This document shows positions 37,397 to 49,777 of a DNA stretch of 64,000 nt, one piece after another. The stretch's first letter is position 1, and each line of letters begins with the position of its first letter. The notes below the pieces were generated by a model, which had not been told where the DNA came from, made no database searches, and saw only the letters and a program-made list of their open reading frames with translations. The translations under genes were made by a program, and so were the position numbers. Source of the stretch: Variimorphobacter saccharofermentans (GTDB lineage Bacteria; Bacillota; Clostridia; Lachnospirales; Lachnospiraceae). The stretch covers positions 1,703,001-1,767,000 of the forward strand of contig NZ_JACEGA010000001.1 in assembly GCF_014174405.1 (NCBI RefSeq), written 5' to 3'.

Positions 37397-37650
37397 TTAT
37401 TCTGGTGTGGAAATTACTTGATCTGAATCTTTATTTCTTTTCACAGTTTTGTAGTAATACATCCTTAGAAGGAAACCTCCGAGCCAGCCGGCTGGTGAGG
37501 CTAACCAGATTCCGGTTTCTCCAATGTATCACTAAAGCGGTTAATCATAATCTGCATTACGGAGCTACCTGCACTTATGAAAAGCTGTTGGAGCATAGCT
37601 GGAATTCCGATTTTGAGTCCATTCTGAAGGATATAGCGATCCATTTTTGC
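37397..37650 (-). pseudogene. MATE-family efflux transporter remnant
   Basis: On the minus strand from about 37644, one frame reads MDRYILQNGLKIGIPAMLQQ and continues to SVMQIMINRF, a mid-protein MATE segment, then hits a stop. A shifted frame then reads GIWLASPAGWLGGFLL to the natural-looking end ISTPE at 37397, the C-terminus of such transporters. About 150 residues between the two pieces and the whole N-terminal half are missing. A stop lies just upstream of the first piece. It is a deleted, frameshifted relic. Confidence 0.72.
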
Positions 37651-37724
37651 TTTTCATATTCGAATAACGAATATGTTACCCAGTTTGTTTGAATTTCATA
37701 TTCACCTTTCCCGTATTGTTGTGA

Positions 37725-38033
37725 TATCAGAAGATATTCGAGCAAAAGAAAAAGCTGTCTCAGGAACGAAACAGCCTTGCGTTGTCATATTTTCATAACT
37801 CCAATCCGTACAGAAACCAATATAGTTATTACCTGTGGATAAAATTACCGGATGGTAGATCGCATTGTATTCAGGAGCTTGTTGAAAAGAATAACATACA
37901 GGTTATGGAATCTCGATTATTTTCAACAGGTATCTCCAGCCCGGATTCTCATATTCGTATTGCGTTATCCACTCCAAAAATATTGAACGAATTGGAAAAA
38001 GGACTCAGATTATTAAAGCAGATTATTGATTAA
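37725..38033 (+). pseudogene. C-terminal fragment of a MocR-like regulator/PLP aminotransferase
   Basis: An open frame from 37725, just after a stop and without a credible start, reads YSYYLWIKLPDG, then ELVEKNNIQVMESRLF, PDSHIRIALSTP and ELEKGLRLLKQII to a stop at 38033. This matches the end of class I aminotransferase-like domains, as in MocR/GntR regulators. The ~350 residues that should precede it are absent. It lies tail-on against nrdR (13 bp). Confidence 0.65.
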
Positions 38034-38045
38034 GAAGGAAGCTGA

Positions 38046-38498
38046 TTAGTTTTCAAGAATTTTCTTCAACTCATCCATGAAGGTGCTGACGTCCTTGAAT
38101 TCACGATATACAGAGGCAAAACGTACGTAGGCTACTGCATCAAGTTCCTTTAATTTATTCATAACCATTTCACCGATAACGTGGCTGGGAATTTCTTTGT
38201 CCTCCCGATTGAAGATCTGTGTTTCAACCTCATCTATGAGTTTCGTCATTTGATCAACAGAAATAGGCCTTTTATGGCAGGAACGAAAAACACCTGCTTC
38301 AATTTTGGAACGGTCATAGGGTTCTCGATTATTATCCTTCTTAATAACAACAAGAGGAATCGTTTCCACTTTCTCGTAGGTGGTAAATCTTCTTAGGCAT
38401 TCATCACACTGGCGCCTTCTACGAATAGAGTTATTCTCATCGGCTGGTCTGGAATCGATAACGCGGGTATTGTCCTTACCACAAAAAGGGCATTTCAT
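38046..38498 (-). CDS. nrdR: Ribonucleotide reductase transcriptional repressor NrdR
   Basis: Represses ribonucleotide reductase genes in response to (d)ATP. 150 residues. The zinc ribbon has C3, C6, C31 and C34 (MKCPFCG, QCDEC). An ATP-cone follows (VVIKKDNNREPYDRSKIEAGV). The Met at 38498 follows an AGGAGG on the minus strand; the frame's longer N-terminal extension lacks a site and is not part of the family. It lies downstream of ylmC on the minus strand. Confidence 0.96.
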   Translation of the reverse strand: MKCPFCGKDNTRVIDSRPADENNSIRRRRQCDECLRRFTTYEKVETIPLVVIKKDNNREPYDRSKIEAGVFRSCHKRPISVDQMTKLIDEVETQIFNREDKEIPSHVIGEMVMNKLKELDAVAYVRFASVYREFKDVSTFMDELKKILEN

Positions 38499-38659
38499 TT
38501 TCTTTATCCTCCTAATCAGTACAGTCATAATTTTATGTCTTTTGATGAACATTCTGACAATTACAAGATACATTTTGTATTATATTGAAGATTTTTCGAA
38601 CGGTCAAGGAAATTATTGCATTTTATTTCATAATTAATAAAAAAGTTTGAAATTGAATG

Positions 38660-38917
38660 TTAAATACACTTTAGCAAACATTTTTCTGCATCGACATCAA
38701 CTAATATGATATCAACTCCAATTTGCTTGATATTACAACAACTAATTACGTATTCATGATCCCGACCAAGAATGCCCCATATCCTACAAGGACCAGGAAC
38801 AATAATATGGGTTATCTGCCCCGTACATATATCAAATTCGATATCGCTAACATAACCGAGTCGTTCACAATCCCTACAATTAATTACTTCCTTTTCCCTG
38901 AGTTCACAAATGCGCAT
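38660..38917 (-). CDS. YlmC/YmxH-family sporulation-associated PRC-barrel protein
   Basis: 85 residues, beginning MRICELREKEVINCRDCERLG, the standard opening of this family, followed by DIEFDICTGQITHIIVPG and a WGILGRDHEYVI segment. It is a PRC-barrel-like fold. Family members are commonly found just after sigG in clostridia and are SigG/SigE-period genes; function is unknown. The start 38917 follows GGTGAT; an in-frame ATG at 38929 is possible. It lies 58 bp beyond lacZ on the same strand. Confidence 0.85.
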   Translation of the reverse strand: MRICELREKEVINCRDCERLGYVSDIEFDICTGQITHIIVPGPCRIWGILGRDHEYVISCCNIKQIGVDIILVDVDAEKCLLKCI

Positions 38918-38975
38918 ATAATCACCCATATTTATTCTTGGTTTATTATATGCGCATCCGTTGAGAACGTGTATA

Positions 38976-42155
<3,180 letters not shown>

Positions 42156-42164
<9 letters not shown>

Positions 42165-42184
42165 TCTTAATATTTTGATAATAT
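42156..42184 (+). promoter_or_regulatory. SigA-type promoter for the AraC regulator
   Basis: TTGAAT (42156-42161), 17 bp, TAATAT (42179-42184). GGAGG lies 20 bp further on. Repeated TATTGATATCAT and ATTTTGATAATAT segments around it are candidate regulator sites. Confidence 0.55.
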
Positions 42185-42214
42185 ATCATTATATTGAACA
42201 ACTTGGAGGATAAA

Positions 42215-43042
42215 ATGAATCGGATTTTTTCATCACTAACAGAAAAAGATATTGCCTTACCGGTATACGTTACTGGAGTAGGATTTGAAGAGTATCAGGA
42301 TCATGTTATACGAAAAGGTGGCTTCCCGAATTATCATCTTGCAATATGTGAAAACGGAGTGGGAAGACTGCTATTGGACGGTAAAGAATATCTCATTGAA
42401 AAAGGAATGGCATTTTTCTTTTGTCCTGATATTCCCCATGAATATTACCCTCTTTCGGAGCCCTGGTCTATTAAGTGGATTATTTTTATGGGAACAGGAG
42501 TAGGTGCTCTGTTAAATGCAATCAATTTTAAGAACTATGAAGTGTTTAGAATAAATAACATGGAAGAGTTTCATCTCTATTATAATAAGCTGTTCCGGAC
42601 ACTTTCGGTGAAAAGTGCAAACAATATACTGGAAGCCTCAGGTATTTTATATAGTTTTTTAACGAATATTAATAGCCTTTGCGAAGCGATTAATATGGAG
42701 AACAGATCACAGCTGACAAATAAGTTAAATAATATAATAGAATACATAAAAACGAACTTTCAAGAGGATATTTCTCTGGAACAGCTGGCAGCAATGGCAG
42801 AGATCTCGCCCTCCTATTTATGTAGAATCTTCAGAAAGACTTATAATATGAGTCCCTTTACATATATTCTTCGCTGTAGGATCAGTGCTGCAAAGGAATG
42901 GCTGATTAATTATCCGGATAAAAGTATCAAGCATATCGCATATGAAGCGGGCTTTCATAATGTGAGTTATTTTGGATTGGTATTTCGTGAACAGGAGGGC
43001 TGTTCTCCGAATCAGTTTCGAAGATATTGGGTAAAGGAGTAG
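42215..43042 (+). CDS. AraC-family transcriptional regulator
   Basis: 275 residues. The N-terminal ~160 residues form a cupin-like sensing domain (HLAICENGVGRLLLDGKEYLI, PDIPHEYYP). The C-terminal ~100 residues carry two helix-turn-helix motifs (ISLEQLAAMAEISPSYLCRIFRK and IKHIAYEAGFHNVSYFGLVFRE). The ATG at 42215 follows GGAGG; the in-frame TTG at 42194 precedes that site. It is divergent from lacZ, so a sugar-responsive activator is the likely role; the ligand is unknown. Confidence 0.93.
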   Translation: MNRIFSSLTEKDIALPVYVTGVGFEEYQDHVIRKGGFPNYHLAICENGVGRLLLDGKEYLIEKGMAFFFCPDIPHEYYPLSEPWSIKWIIFMGTGVGALLNAINFKNYEVFRINNMEEFHLYYNKLFRTLSVKSANNILEASGILYSFLTNINSLCEAINMENRSQLTNKLNNIIEYIKTNFQEDISLEQLAAMAEISPSYLCRIFRKTYNMSPFTYILRCRISAAKEWLINYPDKSIKHIAYEAGFHNVSYFGLVFREQEGCSPNQFRRYWVKE

Positions 43043-43153
43043 TCCTAGAAATCATAATAATCTTCTTGCCAGATTTCACCACCTTTGCTATACTACCTTT
43101 AAGCAAATGATTCCTTCATTGTGGGAGAGACAATGAAAGGAGTAAATCAATAT

Positions 43154-44686
43154 ATGTTCAGTAAAGCATATAGTGCAGCAATCCATGGGATTGACGGTCT
43201 CATTGTCTCCGTTGAAGCAGATGTCAGTGATGGACTACCAATCTTTGATATGGTGGGATACCTTGGTTCCGAGGTGAAGGAAGCAAGAGAACGAGTGCGA
43301 ATTGCGTTAAAGAATTCTGGTTATAAGCTTCCGGCAAAGCGTATTACAGTCAATCTGTCACCGGCAGATATTAGAAAAGAAGGAACGGCCTTCGATCTGC
43401 CTGTTGCAATTTCAATTCTAATGGCCTTTGGCCATCTTCCCGAAGACAATCTGAAAGGTGTTCTGATTATCGGGGAACTCAGCTTGAATGGTAATGTGAA
43501 TAAGGTAAATGGTGTGTTACCCATTGTAAATGCTGCGAAGCAAAATGGGTTTCTTAAGTGCATCGTTCCAAAGGAAAATGCAAAGGAAGGTGCAGTAGTA
43601 AAGGGGATTGAGACTTATGGTGTAGCTACGTTAAGTGAAGCGGTTGCACTTCTCAACGGAAGCGGAGGTATCTCCGCGGAATATGTTGATATCAACTCTT
43701 TATTCCGGAGTATTGATATCAGCAATGGAATTGATTTTAGTGAAGTGGCTGGTCAGAAAGCAACAAAACGTGCCATAGAGATTGCAGTATCCGGTATGCA
43801 CAATTTGTTGATGATCGGGCCTCCGGGTGCAGGAAAAACCATGCTGGCTAAACGAATTCCCACAATCATGCCAGAATTAACCTTTGAAGAAAGTCTTGAG
43901 ATTTCTAAAATATATAGTATAGCCGGTTTCATGGGTAATCAGGCGTTAATCACCAAACGTCCCTTTCGCAGTCCTCATCATACCATCACGACAACGGCGT
44001 TGGTAGGTGGAGGAAGAAATCCTAAGCCTGGTGAAATCAGCCTGGCGCATTTGGGTGTACTTTTTTTAGATGAACTTCCTGAGTTTCAGAAGGAAACGAT
44101 TGAAGTACTCAGGCAGCCTCTTGAGGACCGCTTAGTAACCATAGCCAGATTAAATGGATCCTACCGATATCCAGCAGATTTCATGCTGGTAGCGGCCATG
44201 AATCCATGCAGTTGCGGGTACTATCCAGATCGGAACCGATGTAATTGCTCCCTTCCATCGGTAAAGCGTTATTTAAACCGGATCTCTCAACCCTTATTAG
44301 ACAGGTTTGATATATGTATTGAAGCGTTACCAATGGTTTATAAGGAACTTCAGGTGGAGGATAAACAGGAAACCTCTGAAGAGATAAGAACAAGAGTCAG
44401 TCTTGCCCGTCAGATACAGCTTGAGCGGTATCGCGGACAGAATTTCTTTTTCAACTCCGGCCTGACTCCTCGTACAATTAAGAAGTATTGTATGCTGGAT
44501 ATGAAGGAACAGTCCTTACTGGAAGAAGCCTTTATTAAGATGAACCTAAGTGCAAGAGCGTATCATCGAATCCTAAAAGTTGCAAGAACCATTGCAGATC
44601 TCGATCAAAGTGAGAAAATTAAGTCGAAACATATCAGTGAAGCCATATGTTATCGTAGTATAGATCAGAAGTACTGGGGGGAGTAA
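43154..44686 (+). CDS. comM: ComM/YifB-family Mg-chelatase-like AAA+ ATPase
   Basis: 510 residues. It opens MFSKAYSAAIHGIDGLIV, a lon-protease-like N-terminal domain, then GPPGAGKTMLAKRIP (Walker A, about 230), LFLDELPEF (Walker B) and a C-terminal zinc-containing CSCGYYPDRNRCNCS region. ComM acts as a hexameric helicase promoting branch migration during transformation. ATG 43154 follows AAAGGAG; the family starts at this MFSK. It is 3 bp from dprA, a recombination partner. Confidence 0.94.
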   Translation: MFSKAYSAAIHGIDGLIVSVEADVSDGLPIFDMVGYLGSEVKEARERVRIALKNSGYKLPAKRITVNLSPADIRKEGTAFDLPVAISILMAFGHLPEDNLKGVLIIGELSLNGNVNKVNGVLPIVNAAKQNGFLKCIVPKENAKEGAVVKGIETYGVATLSEAVALLNGSGGISAEYVDINSLFRSIDISNGIDFSEVAGQKATKRAIEIAVSGMHNLLMIGPPGAGKTMLAKRIPTIMPELTFEESLEISKIYSIAGFMGNQALITKRPFRSPHHTITTTALVGGGRNPKPGEISLAHLGVLFLDELPEFQKETIEVLRQPLEDRLVTIARLNGSYRYPADFMLVAAMNPCSCGYYPDRNRCNCSLPSVKRYLNRISQPLLDRFDICIEALPMVYKELQVEDKQETSEEIRTRVSLARQIQLERYRGQNFFFNSGLTPRTIKKYCMLDMKEQSLLEEAFIKMNLSARAYHRILKVARTIADLDQSEKIKSKHISEAICYRSIDQKYWGE

Positions 44687-44689
44687 GCG

Positions 44690-45814
44690 ATGGAGAATAA
44701 ACTGACACTCCAGGAATATCGTTATTGGCTGGCCAACATCCCCAATTTCGGAGTGCGAAAAATAAATCTTCTTATTAAAGTGTTTGAGACTGCAGAAAGA
44801 ATATTTGAGGCTTCAGAACATGAACTATTGCAATTCCAGGAGATATGCGTGAATTCAGGAATAAAAATGCGTGATATCGATATTAATCGTATTATTATTT
44901 CGAGAAATGTAAAAGCAATCCATGAAAGCTTTAATAAATTACAACAGCATGGCATATATTTTGTTTCAAGGGAGGAGGAACAATATCCGGAAAAATTACG
45001 TAATATATATGATGCTCCCTATGCATTATATTATAAAGGAAGGTTACCGGATAAGAGTGATAAGCTTCTTGCGGTAGTTGGTTCCAGGAACTGCTCTCCA
45101 TACGGAAGAGAGATGGCTAAGTACCTTGCAGGAGCCATTTCAACAGAAGGGATTGGCGTAATCAGTGGCCTTGCCAGAGGCATTGATGCACATGCTCACC
45201 AGGGAGCCATACAATCCGGCGGGATTACTTATGGTATTTTGGGCTGCGGGATTGATATATGTTATCCGAAGGAGAACATTAATCTCTATATGGATATACA
45301 GTGCAGAGGAGGTATTATATCCGAATACGCACCGGGAATTCAGCCATTTCCGGGAAATTTCCCTATGCGGAACCGAATTATAAGTGGGCTTTCAGATGGA
45401 ATTCTTGTTATAGAAGCAAATGAAAAAAGCGGATCTCTTATAACAGTGGATATGGGACTTGAGCAGGGAAAGGATATTTATGCGGTTCCCGGTAAAGTTA
45501 CGGACAGCCTGAGTAAGGGATGTAATAATTTAATAAAAATGGGTGCAAAATTAGTAACAACGCCACAGGATATACTAGAAGAAATGCTACCAAATTACCA
45601 TTTGGATGACGTAAATATGAAAAAAAATAATAAAATTCTTGAATCGGATGGGAAAATAGTGTATGCTTCTCTTTGTTTGGAACCGAAGCATATAGAAGAA
45701 ATAGCTATTCGAACGGGTCTGCCAATGGATCGCTTGATGGAGCAGCTATTAATTCTGGAGCTTCGTGGATTTATTAAACAGACTATGAAGAATTATTATG
45801 CATTACACAATTAA
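44690..45814 (+). CDS. dprA: DNA processing protein DprA
   Basis: Loads RecA on incoming single-stranded DNA during transformation. 374 residues: an N-terminal SAM-like helical domain (about 1-90), then the Rossmann core with VVGSRNCSPYG, GLARGIDAHAHQGA, GCGIDICYP, NFPMRNRIISGLSD and EKSGSLITVDMGLEQG, and a C-terminal winged-helix-like domain after about 300. It sits in the conserved comM-dprA-topA run. Confidence 0.95.
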   Translation: MENKLTLQEYRYWLANIPNFGVRKINLLIKVFETAERIFEASEHELLQFQEICVNSGIKMRDIDINRIIISRNVKAIHESFNKLQQHGIYFVSREEEQYPEKLRNIYDAPYALYYKGRLPDKSDKLLAVVGSRNCSPYGREMAKYLAGAISTEGIGVISGLARGIDAHAHQGAIQSGGITYGILGCGIDICYPKENINLYMDIQCRGGIISEYAPGIQPFPGNFPMRNRIISGLSDGILVIEANEKSGSLITVDMGLEQGKDIYAVPGKVTDSLSKGCNNLIKMGAKLVTTPQDILEEMLPNYHLDDVNMKKNNKILESDGKIVYASLCLEPKHIEEIAIRTGLPMDRLMEQLLILELRGFIKQTMKNYYALHN

Positions 45815-45963
45815 TCGCATTTCAAATAGCATATAATAGGTGAATGATATCCAAACAGTTCAAAGGCAATTTGAACGAATTGATCCGAGTGTATCTCGAG
45901 AATAGTGGGAGTCTTCTCCGACTGAGATAAAGATCTACAGAATGAAATGAGGGAGACATCAAT

Positions 45964-48021
45964 ATGCCAAGATATCTTGTTATAGTAGAATCTCCAGCAA
46001 AAGCGAAAACGATAAAAAAGTTTTTGGGAACGAATTACGAGGTCCTTGCATCGAACGGACATGTCCGTGATTTACCTAAAAGTCAGTTGGGCATCGATGT
46101 GAAAAACGGATTTGAACCTAAATATATCACAATTCGGGGAAAAGGTGATTTGCTAGCCAAGCTTCGTAAGGAAGCTAAGAGGTCGGATAAAATATACCTT
46201 GCTACTGACCCTGACCGGGAAGGGGAAGCTATTTCCTGGCATTTATCACAAGCTTTGAAGCTGGACGACAAGGAATTTAGTAGAATTACATTTAATGAAA
46301 TAACCAAGAATGCAGTGAAATCATCCATAAAGCAAGCAAGATCCATCGATTTGGACCTGGTGAATGCACAGCAGGCTAGAAGAATGCTGGATCGTATGGT
46401 GGGTTACTTAATTAGTCCGTTACTTTGGGCTAAAGTAAAACGCGGACTTAGTGCTGGTAGAGTGCAATCAGTAGCATTACGTATAATTTGTGATAGAGAA
46501 GACGAAATCAATGCATTTGTACCAGAGGAGTATTGGAATCTGGAGGCAGAGTTTGAGATAAAAGGAAAGAAAAAGCCTCTGATTGCTAAGCTTAGCAATG
46601 CTAAGAAGGTAATTCGTAACGAAGCAGAGATGAACGAAGTGCTGAAGCAGTTAGAGAACGCAGCCTTTGTAGTTCAGGAGATTAAGAAAAGTGAACGTAT
46701 CCGAAAGTCTCCGCTTCCGTTCACTACTAGTACTTTACAGCAGGAGGCAGCGAAAAACCTTAATTTTTCTACTCAGAAGACGATGCAGCTTGCACAGCAG
46801 CTCTATGAAGGAATTGATATCAAAGGTCATGGAACCGTAGGTTTGATTACTTACCTACGTACAGATTCCATCCGTATCAGTGATGAAGCAGATGCGGCAG
46901 CAAGACAATTCATAAAAACAAAGTATGGGGAAGAGTATGTGGCAACTGAGCAAAATCAGGGTCGATCTGGAAAGAAGATTCAGGATGCCCATGAAGCGAT
47001 TCGTCCTACTTATATTGAGTATATTCCCGATGAAATTAAGGAATCTCTCAGTAGGGATCAATATCGCTTATATCAGTTGATCTGGAGACGTTTTGTGGCC
47101 AGTAGAATGCAATCAGCGAAATATGAAACAACAACCATGAAAATCAATGCGAATGAGTACCGGTTTACAGCCTCCACTTCGAAGCTGGTTTTTGAGGGCT
47201 TTATGAGTGTATATACTCCGGATGAGGAAGAGGAAAATGACAGTGGTGTGGCATTTGATACCTTACAGGAAGGTGATAAACTGAAGCTCCTTAAACTAAA
47301 GGAAAGTCAGCATTTTACCCAGCCACCTGCACATTATACAGAAGCATCCCTGGTAAAAACACTGGAGGAGCTCGGCATCGGAAGACCAAGTACCTATGCA
47401 CCTACTATTACCACGATTATCTCAAGAAGGTATGTTGCGAAAGAAAATAAGAACCTATATGTAACCGAATTGGGAGAAGCCGTGAATAATATTATGAAAT
47501 GTGGTTTTTCAAGTATAGTTGATGTGAACTTTACAGCGAACCTAGAGTCTTTATTGGACTGTGTAGAGGATGGTACCGTAAGCTGGAAGACCGTAATCAG
47601 TAATTTTTACCCGGATCTTGAGGAAGCAGTACAAAGTGCACATTCCAAGCTGGATAAGATTCAAATTGAGGATGAGGTAACAGATGAGATCTGTGACCTT
47701 TGTGGTAGAAATATGGTAATCAAATATGGACCTCACGGTAAATTCCTTGCCTGTCCCGGTTTCCCTGATTGTAAAAATACAAAGCCATATCTTGAAAAAA
47801 TCGGAGTATCCTGCCCGCAATGTGATGGGGAGCTTGTTGTGCGCAAAACAAAAAAAGGCAGAAAATATTATGGCTGTGTGAATAATCCGGAATGTGAATT
47901 TATGAGTTGGCAAAAGCCCTCCAGTATACGCTGTCAAAAGTGTAATAGTGTTATGCTGGAGAAGGGAAATAAGCTGGTCTGCATGAATGAAAAGTGCGGT
48001 AATGTAGTTAATAATTCATAA
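45964..48021 (+). CDS. topA: DNA topoisomerase I (type IA)
   Basis: Relaxes negative supercoils, 685 residues. The Toprim domain has VIVESPAKAKTIKKFLG and the acidic DPDREGEAISWHL. The catalytic tyrosine is Y297 in YLRTDSIRISDE. Two or three C-terminal four-cysteine zinc modules (CDLCGRNMVIKYG, CPQCDGELVVRKTKKG, CQKCNSVMLEKGN) are present. It is 149 bp after dprA. Confidence 0.97.
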   Translation: MPRYLVIVESPAKAKTIKKFLGTNYEVLASNGHVRDLPKSQLGIDVKNGFEPKYITIRGKGDLLAKLRKEAKRSDKIYLATDPDREGEAISWHLSQALKLDDKEFSRITFNEITKNAVKSSIKQARSIDLDLVNAQQARRMLDRMVGYLISPLLWAKVKRGLSAGRVQSVALRIICDREDEINAFVPEEYWNLEAEFEIKGKKKPLIAKLSNAKKVIRNEAEMNEVLKQLENAAFVVQEIKKSERIRKSPLPFTTSTLQQEAAKNLNFSTQKTMQLAQQLYEGIDIKGHGTVGLITYLRTDSIRISDEADAAARQFIKTKYGEEYVATEQNQGRSGKKIQDAHEAIRPTYIEYIPDEIKESLSRDQYRLYQLIWRRFVASRMQSAKYETTTMKINANEYRFTASTSKLVFEGFMSVYTPDEEEENDSGVAFDTLQEGDKLKLLKLKESQHFTQPPAHYTEASLVKTLEELGIGRPSTYAPTITTIISRRYVAKENKNLYVTELGEAVNNIMKCGFSSIVDVNFTANLESLLDCVEDGTVSWKTVISNFYPDLEEAVQSAHSKLDKIQIEDEVTDEICDLCGRNMVIKYGPHGKFLACPGFPDCKNTKPYLEKIGVSCPQCDGELVVRKTKKGRKYYGCVNNPECEFMSWQKPSSIRCQKCNSVMLEKGNKLVCMNEKCGNVVNNS

Positions 48022-48031
48022 AATGAATAGA

Positions 48032-48050
48032 CAGGAATCTTGTATTCCTG
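48032..48050 (+). terminator. Short hairpin after topA
   Basis: CAGGAAT pairs with ATTCCTG around a 5-base loop, 10 bp past the topA stop. There is no U-run, so termination is uncertain; it may only stabilise the transcript end. Confidence 0.35.
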
Positions 48051-48148
48051 CTCGATAGTAGAATTGATACTTTTTCCGAATATTTTACTTATTGGACAAA
48101 ATAGTAATGTATTTTATAAAAATGTGTGTCAAAACAACGAAAATGCTA

Positions 48149-48177
48149 TTGTTTTTAAGAATAATATGTGATAAGAT
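48149..48177 (+). promoter_or_regulatory. SigA-type promoter for codY
   Basis: TTGTTT (48149-48154), a 17-bp spacer, TAAGAT (48172-48177). The predicted start of transcription is near 48184, giving a leader of about 120 nt. Confidence 0.55.
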
Positions 48178-48181
48178 TGAA

Positions 48182-48218
48182 AAGGTAATACAATTACAAT
48201 CATAAATTGCATTACCTT
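48182..48218 (+). promoter_or_regulatory. 5' leader hairpin of the codY mRNA
   Basis: AAGGTAATACAATT (48182-48195) pairs with AATTGCATTACCTT (48205-48218) with one mismatch and a 9-base loop. It would form the extreme 5' end of the transcript from the promoter just upstream. It lacks a U-run. Confidence 0.6.
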
Positions 48219-48302
48219 CTTCCAATTAGGCATCCTGTTGAAAGCTGTTTATATATTTGGAAGGCTAAAGGGGATATGATAAGAACTGGGAGGAAAGGTT
48301 TC

Positions 48303-49079
48303 ATGAGTGTGCAGTTACTTGATAAAACAAGAAAAATCAACAATCTGTTGCATAATAATAACTCGCATAAGGTTGTTTTCAATGACATCTGTGTAGTATT
48401 AAGTGATATTCTGATGTCCAATGTACTCGTAATCAGTCGTAAAGGAAAAGTACTTGGGGTCAAAAACCGCAATGATATCACTGAAATCAAGGAATTAATT
48501 AAGGATGCTGTTGGAAGACACATAGACTCATTACTAAATGAGAGATTATTGAATATATTATCTACAAAGGAAAATGTTAACCTAAGGACTCTTGGATTTG
48601 AATTTGATAATGTGGATACTTATGAGGCAATTATAACACCCATTGATATCGCGGGGGAGAGATTAGGTACCTTATTCCTATATAAGAATGGAAGTTCGTA
48701 TACGATAGACGATATCATATTAAGTGAATATGGTACTACTGTTGTTGGACTAGAGATGATGCGCTCCGTTAATGAGGAGAGTGCGGAAGAGAACCGAAAG
48801 GTTCAGATAGTAAAATCTGCAATTGGCACGCTTTCCTTCTCCGAGCTTGAGGCGATTACTCATATATTTGAAGAACTTAGCGGGAATGAAGGAATTTTGG
48901 TTGCAAGTAAGATTGCTGATCGCGTTGGTATTACTCGTTCGGTAATTGTGAATGCATTAAGAAAGTTTGAGAGTGCAGGAGTGATTGAATCCAGATCCTC
49001 CGGAATGAAAGGTACTTATATCAGAGTTTTAAATGATGTAGTATTTGATGAATTGAAAAATCTAAACAGCCAGAAATAG
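48303..49079 (+). CDS. codY: GTP- and branched-chain amino acid-sensing regulator CodY
   Basis: Global nutrient regulator of 258 residues. The N-terminal GAF domain (about 1-155, starting LLDKTRKINNLL) binds isoleucine/valine. The C-terminal winged helix has ASKIADRVGITRSVIVNALRKFESAGVIESRSSGMKGTYI, almost the family consensus. ATG 48303 follows GGAGGAAAGG; the longer frame upstream lacks a site. It lies between topA and the flagellar operon; CodY represses motility in several Firmicutes, so a regulatory link is plausible. Confidence 0.96.
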   Translation: MSVQLLDKTRKINNLLHNNNSHKVVFNDICVVLSDILMSNVLVISRKGKVLGVKNRNDITEIKELIKDAVGRHIDSLLNERLLNILSTKENVNLRTLGFEFDNVDTYEAIITPIDIAGERLGTLFLYKNGSSYTIDDIILSEYGTTVVGLEMMRSVNEESAEENRKVQIVKSAIGTLSFSELEAITHIFEELSGNEGILVASKIADRVGITRSVIVNALRKFESAGVIESRSSGMKGTYIRVLNDVVFDELKNLNSQK

Positions 49080-49094
49080 ATGGAGTTTTAATAC

Positions 49095-49145
49095 AAAAGG
49101 ATTTGTGAGGGTATATTCTCATGAATCCTTTTATTGTTTTTTACT
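49095..49145 (+). terminator. Rho-independent terminator after codY
   Basis: AAAAGGATT (49095-49103) pairs with AATCCTTTT (49124-49132), with a GTGAG/CTCAT inner stem, then ATTGTTTTTT. Confidence 0.75.
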
Positions 49146-49332
49146 GGAAAATGTCGAAAAAAATTGTGTAATTTTATGGTGCAACAGGTCATAAATGGAG
49201 TTTTGCGCTCTTTCATATGACAAAATATGAGTAATAATGACTAAATTTCCTGTTCGTATAGTATCAATTACGCTAATTACTCGTATAATTTTACAAGGTG
49301 TAGTACAATTCTACTATTTTTGCAAATATATC

Positions 49333-49360
49333 TTGTGTTTTTTCAAATGTTTATTATAAT
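49333..49360 (+). promoter_or_regulatory. Promoter of the flagellar operon
   Basis: TTGTGT (49333-49338), 16 bp, TATAAT (49355-49360), 27 bp before flgB. It looks like a housekeeping (SigA) rather than SigD promoter. The ~190 bp upstream of it are AT-rich, with a TCGTATA repeat (about 49255 and 49282) and ATGTCGAAAA at about 49151 that partly resembles a 0A box. Confidence 0.6.
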
Positions 49361-49387
49361 TAATAATATATTGAAAGGAGTGTAAGT

Positions 49388-49777
49388 ATGATTGGTTCCA
49401 ATGCATTTAATTACATCAATGTACTGAATAAAGCGGCAGATGCCAGCTGGAAGAGAAATGAAGTAATTTCGAATAATATTGCGAACGTGGATACACCCGG
49501 ATATAAAAGAAAAGATGTACAGTTTGAATCGTATTTAATGTCCGCGCTGTTGGGGGATAATTCTTTAGATAAGCGTGTTGCAAATGCTAAATTAAATACA
49601 CTTGATGCAACTGTGTATACTGACAATGCTACATTAAGCTATCGAATGGATGGTAACAATGTGGATATTGATACAGAATCAGCTAATTTGGCTCAGAATC
49701 AGATACGCTACTATGCACTTTTAGATTCTATGACTCAAGAATTCAGCCGATTAAAAACGGTTCTTTCAGCTAGATAA
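49388..49777 (+). CDS. flgB: Flagellar basal-body rod protein FlgB
   Basis: Proximal rod component exported through the flagellar type III apparatus, 129 residues. It has the rod/hook signature SNNIANVDTPGYKRKDVQFE at about 33-52 and a C-terminal coiled region (NQIRYYALLDSMTQEFSRLK). First gene of the operon, with AAAGGAG upstream. Confidence 0.96.
   Translation: MIGSNAFNYINVLNKAADASWKRNEVISNNIANVDTPGYKRKDVQFESYLMSALLGDNSLDKRVANAKLNTLDATVYTDNATLSYRMDGNNVDIDTESANLAQNQIRYYALLDSMTQEFSRLKTVLSAR

Noticed and set aside
37393..37692. 99-codon open frame on the plus strand
   Set aside because: Its sequence is better explained as the antisense of the decayed MATE transporter.
37747..37772. Minus-strand terminator-like hairpin (GCTGTTTC/GAGACAGC then T-rich)
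   Set aside because: It lies inside the MocR-like fragment's reading frame and 270 bp from nrdR; the stem is short with a wobble pair. Not convincing as a functional terminator.
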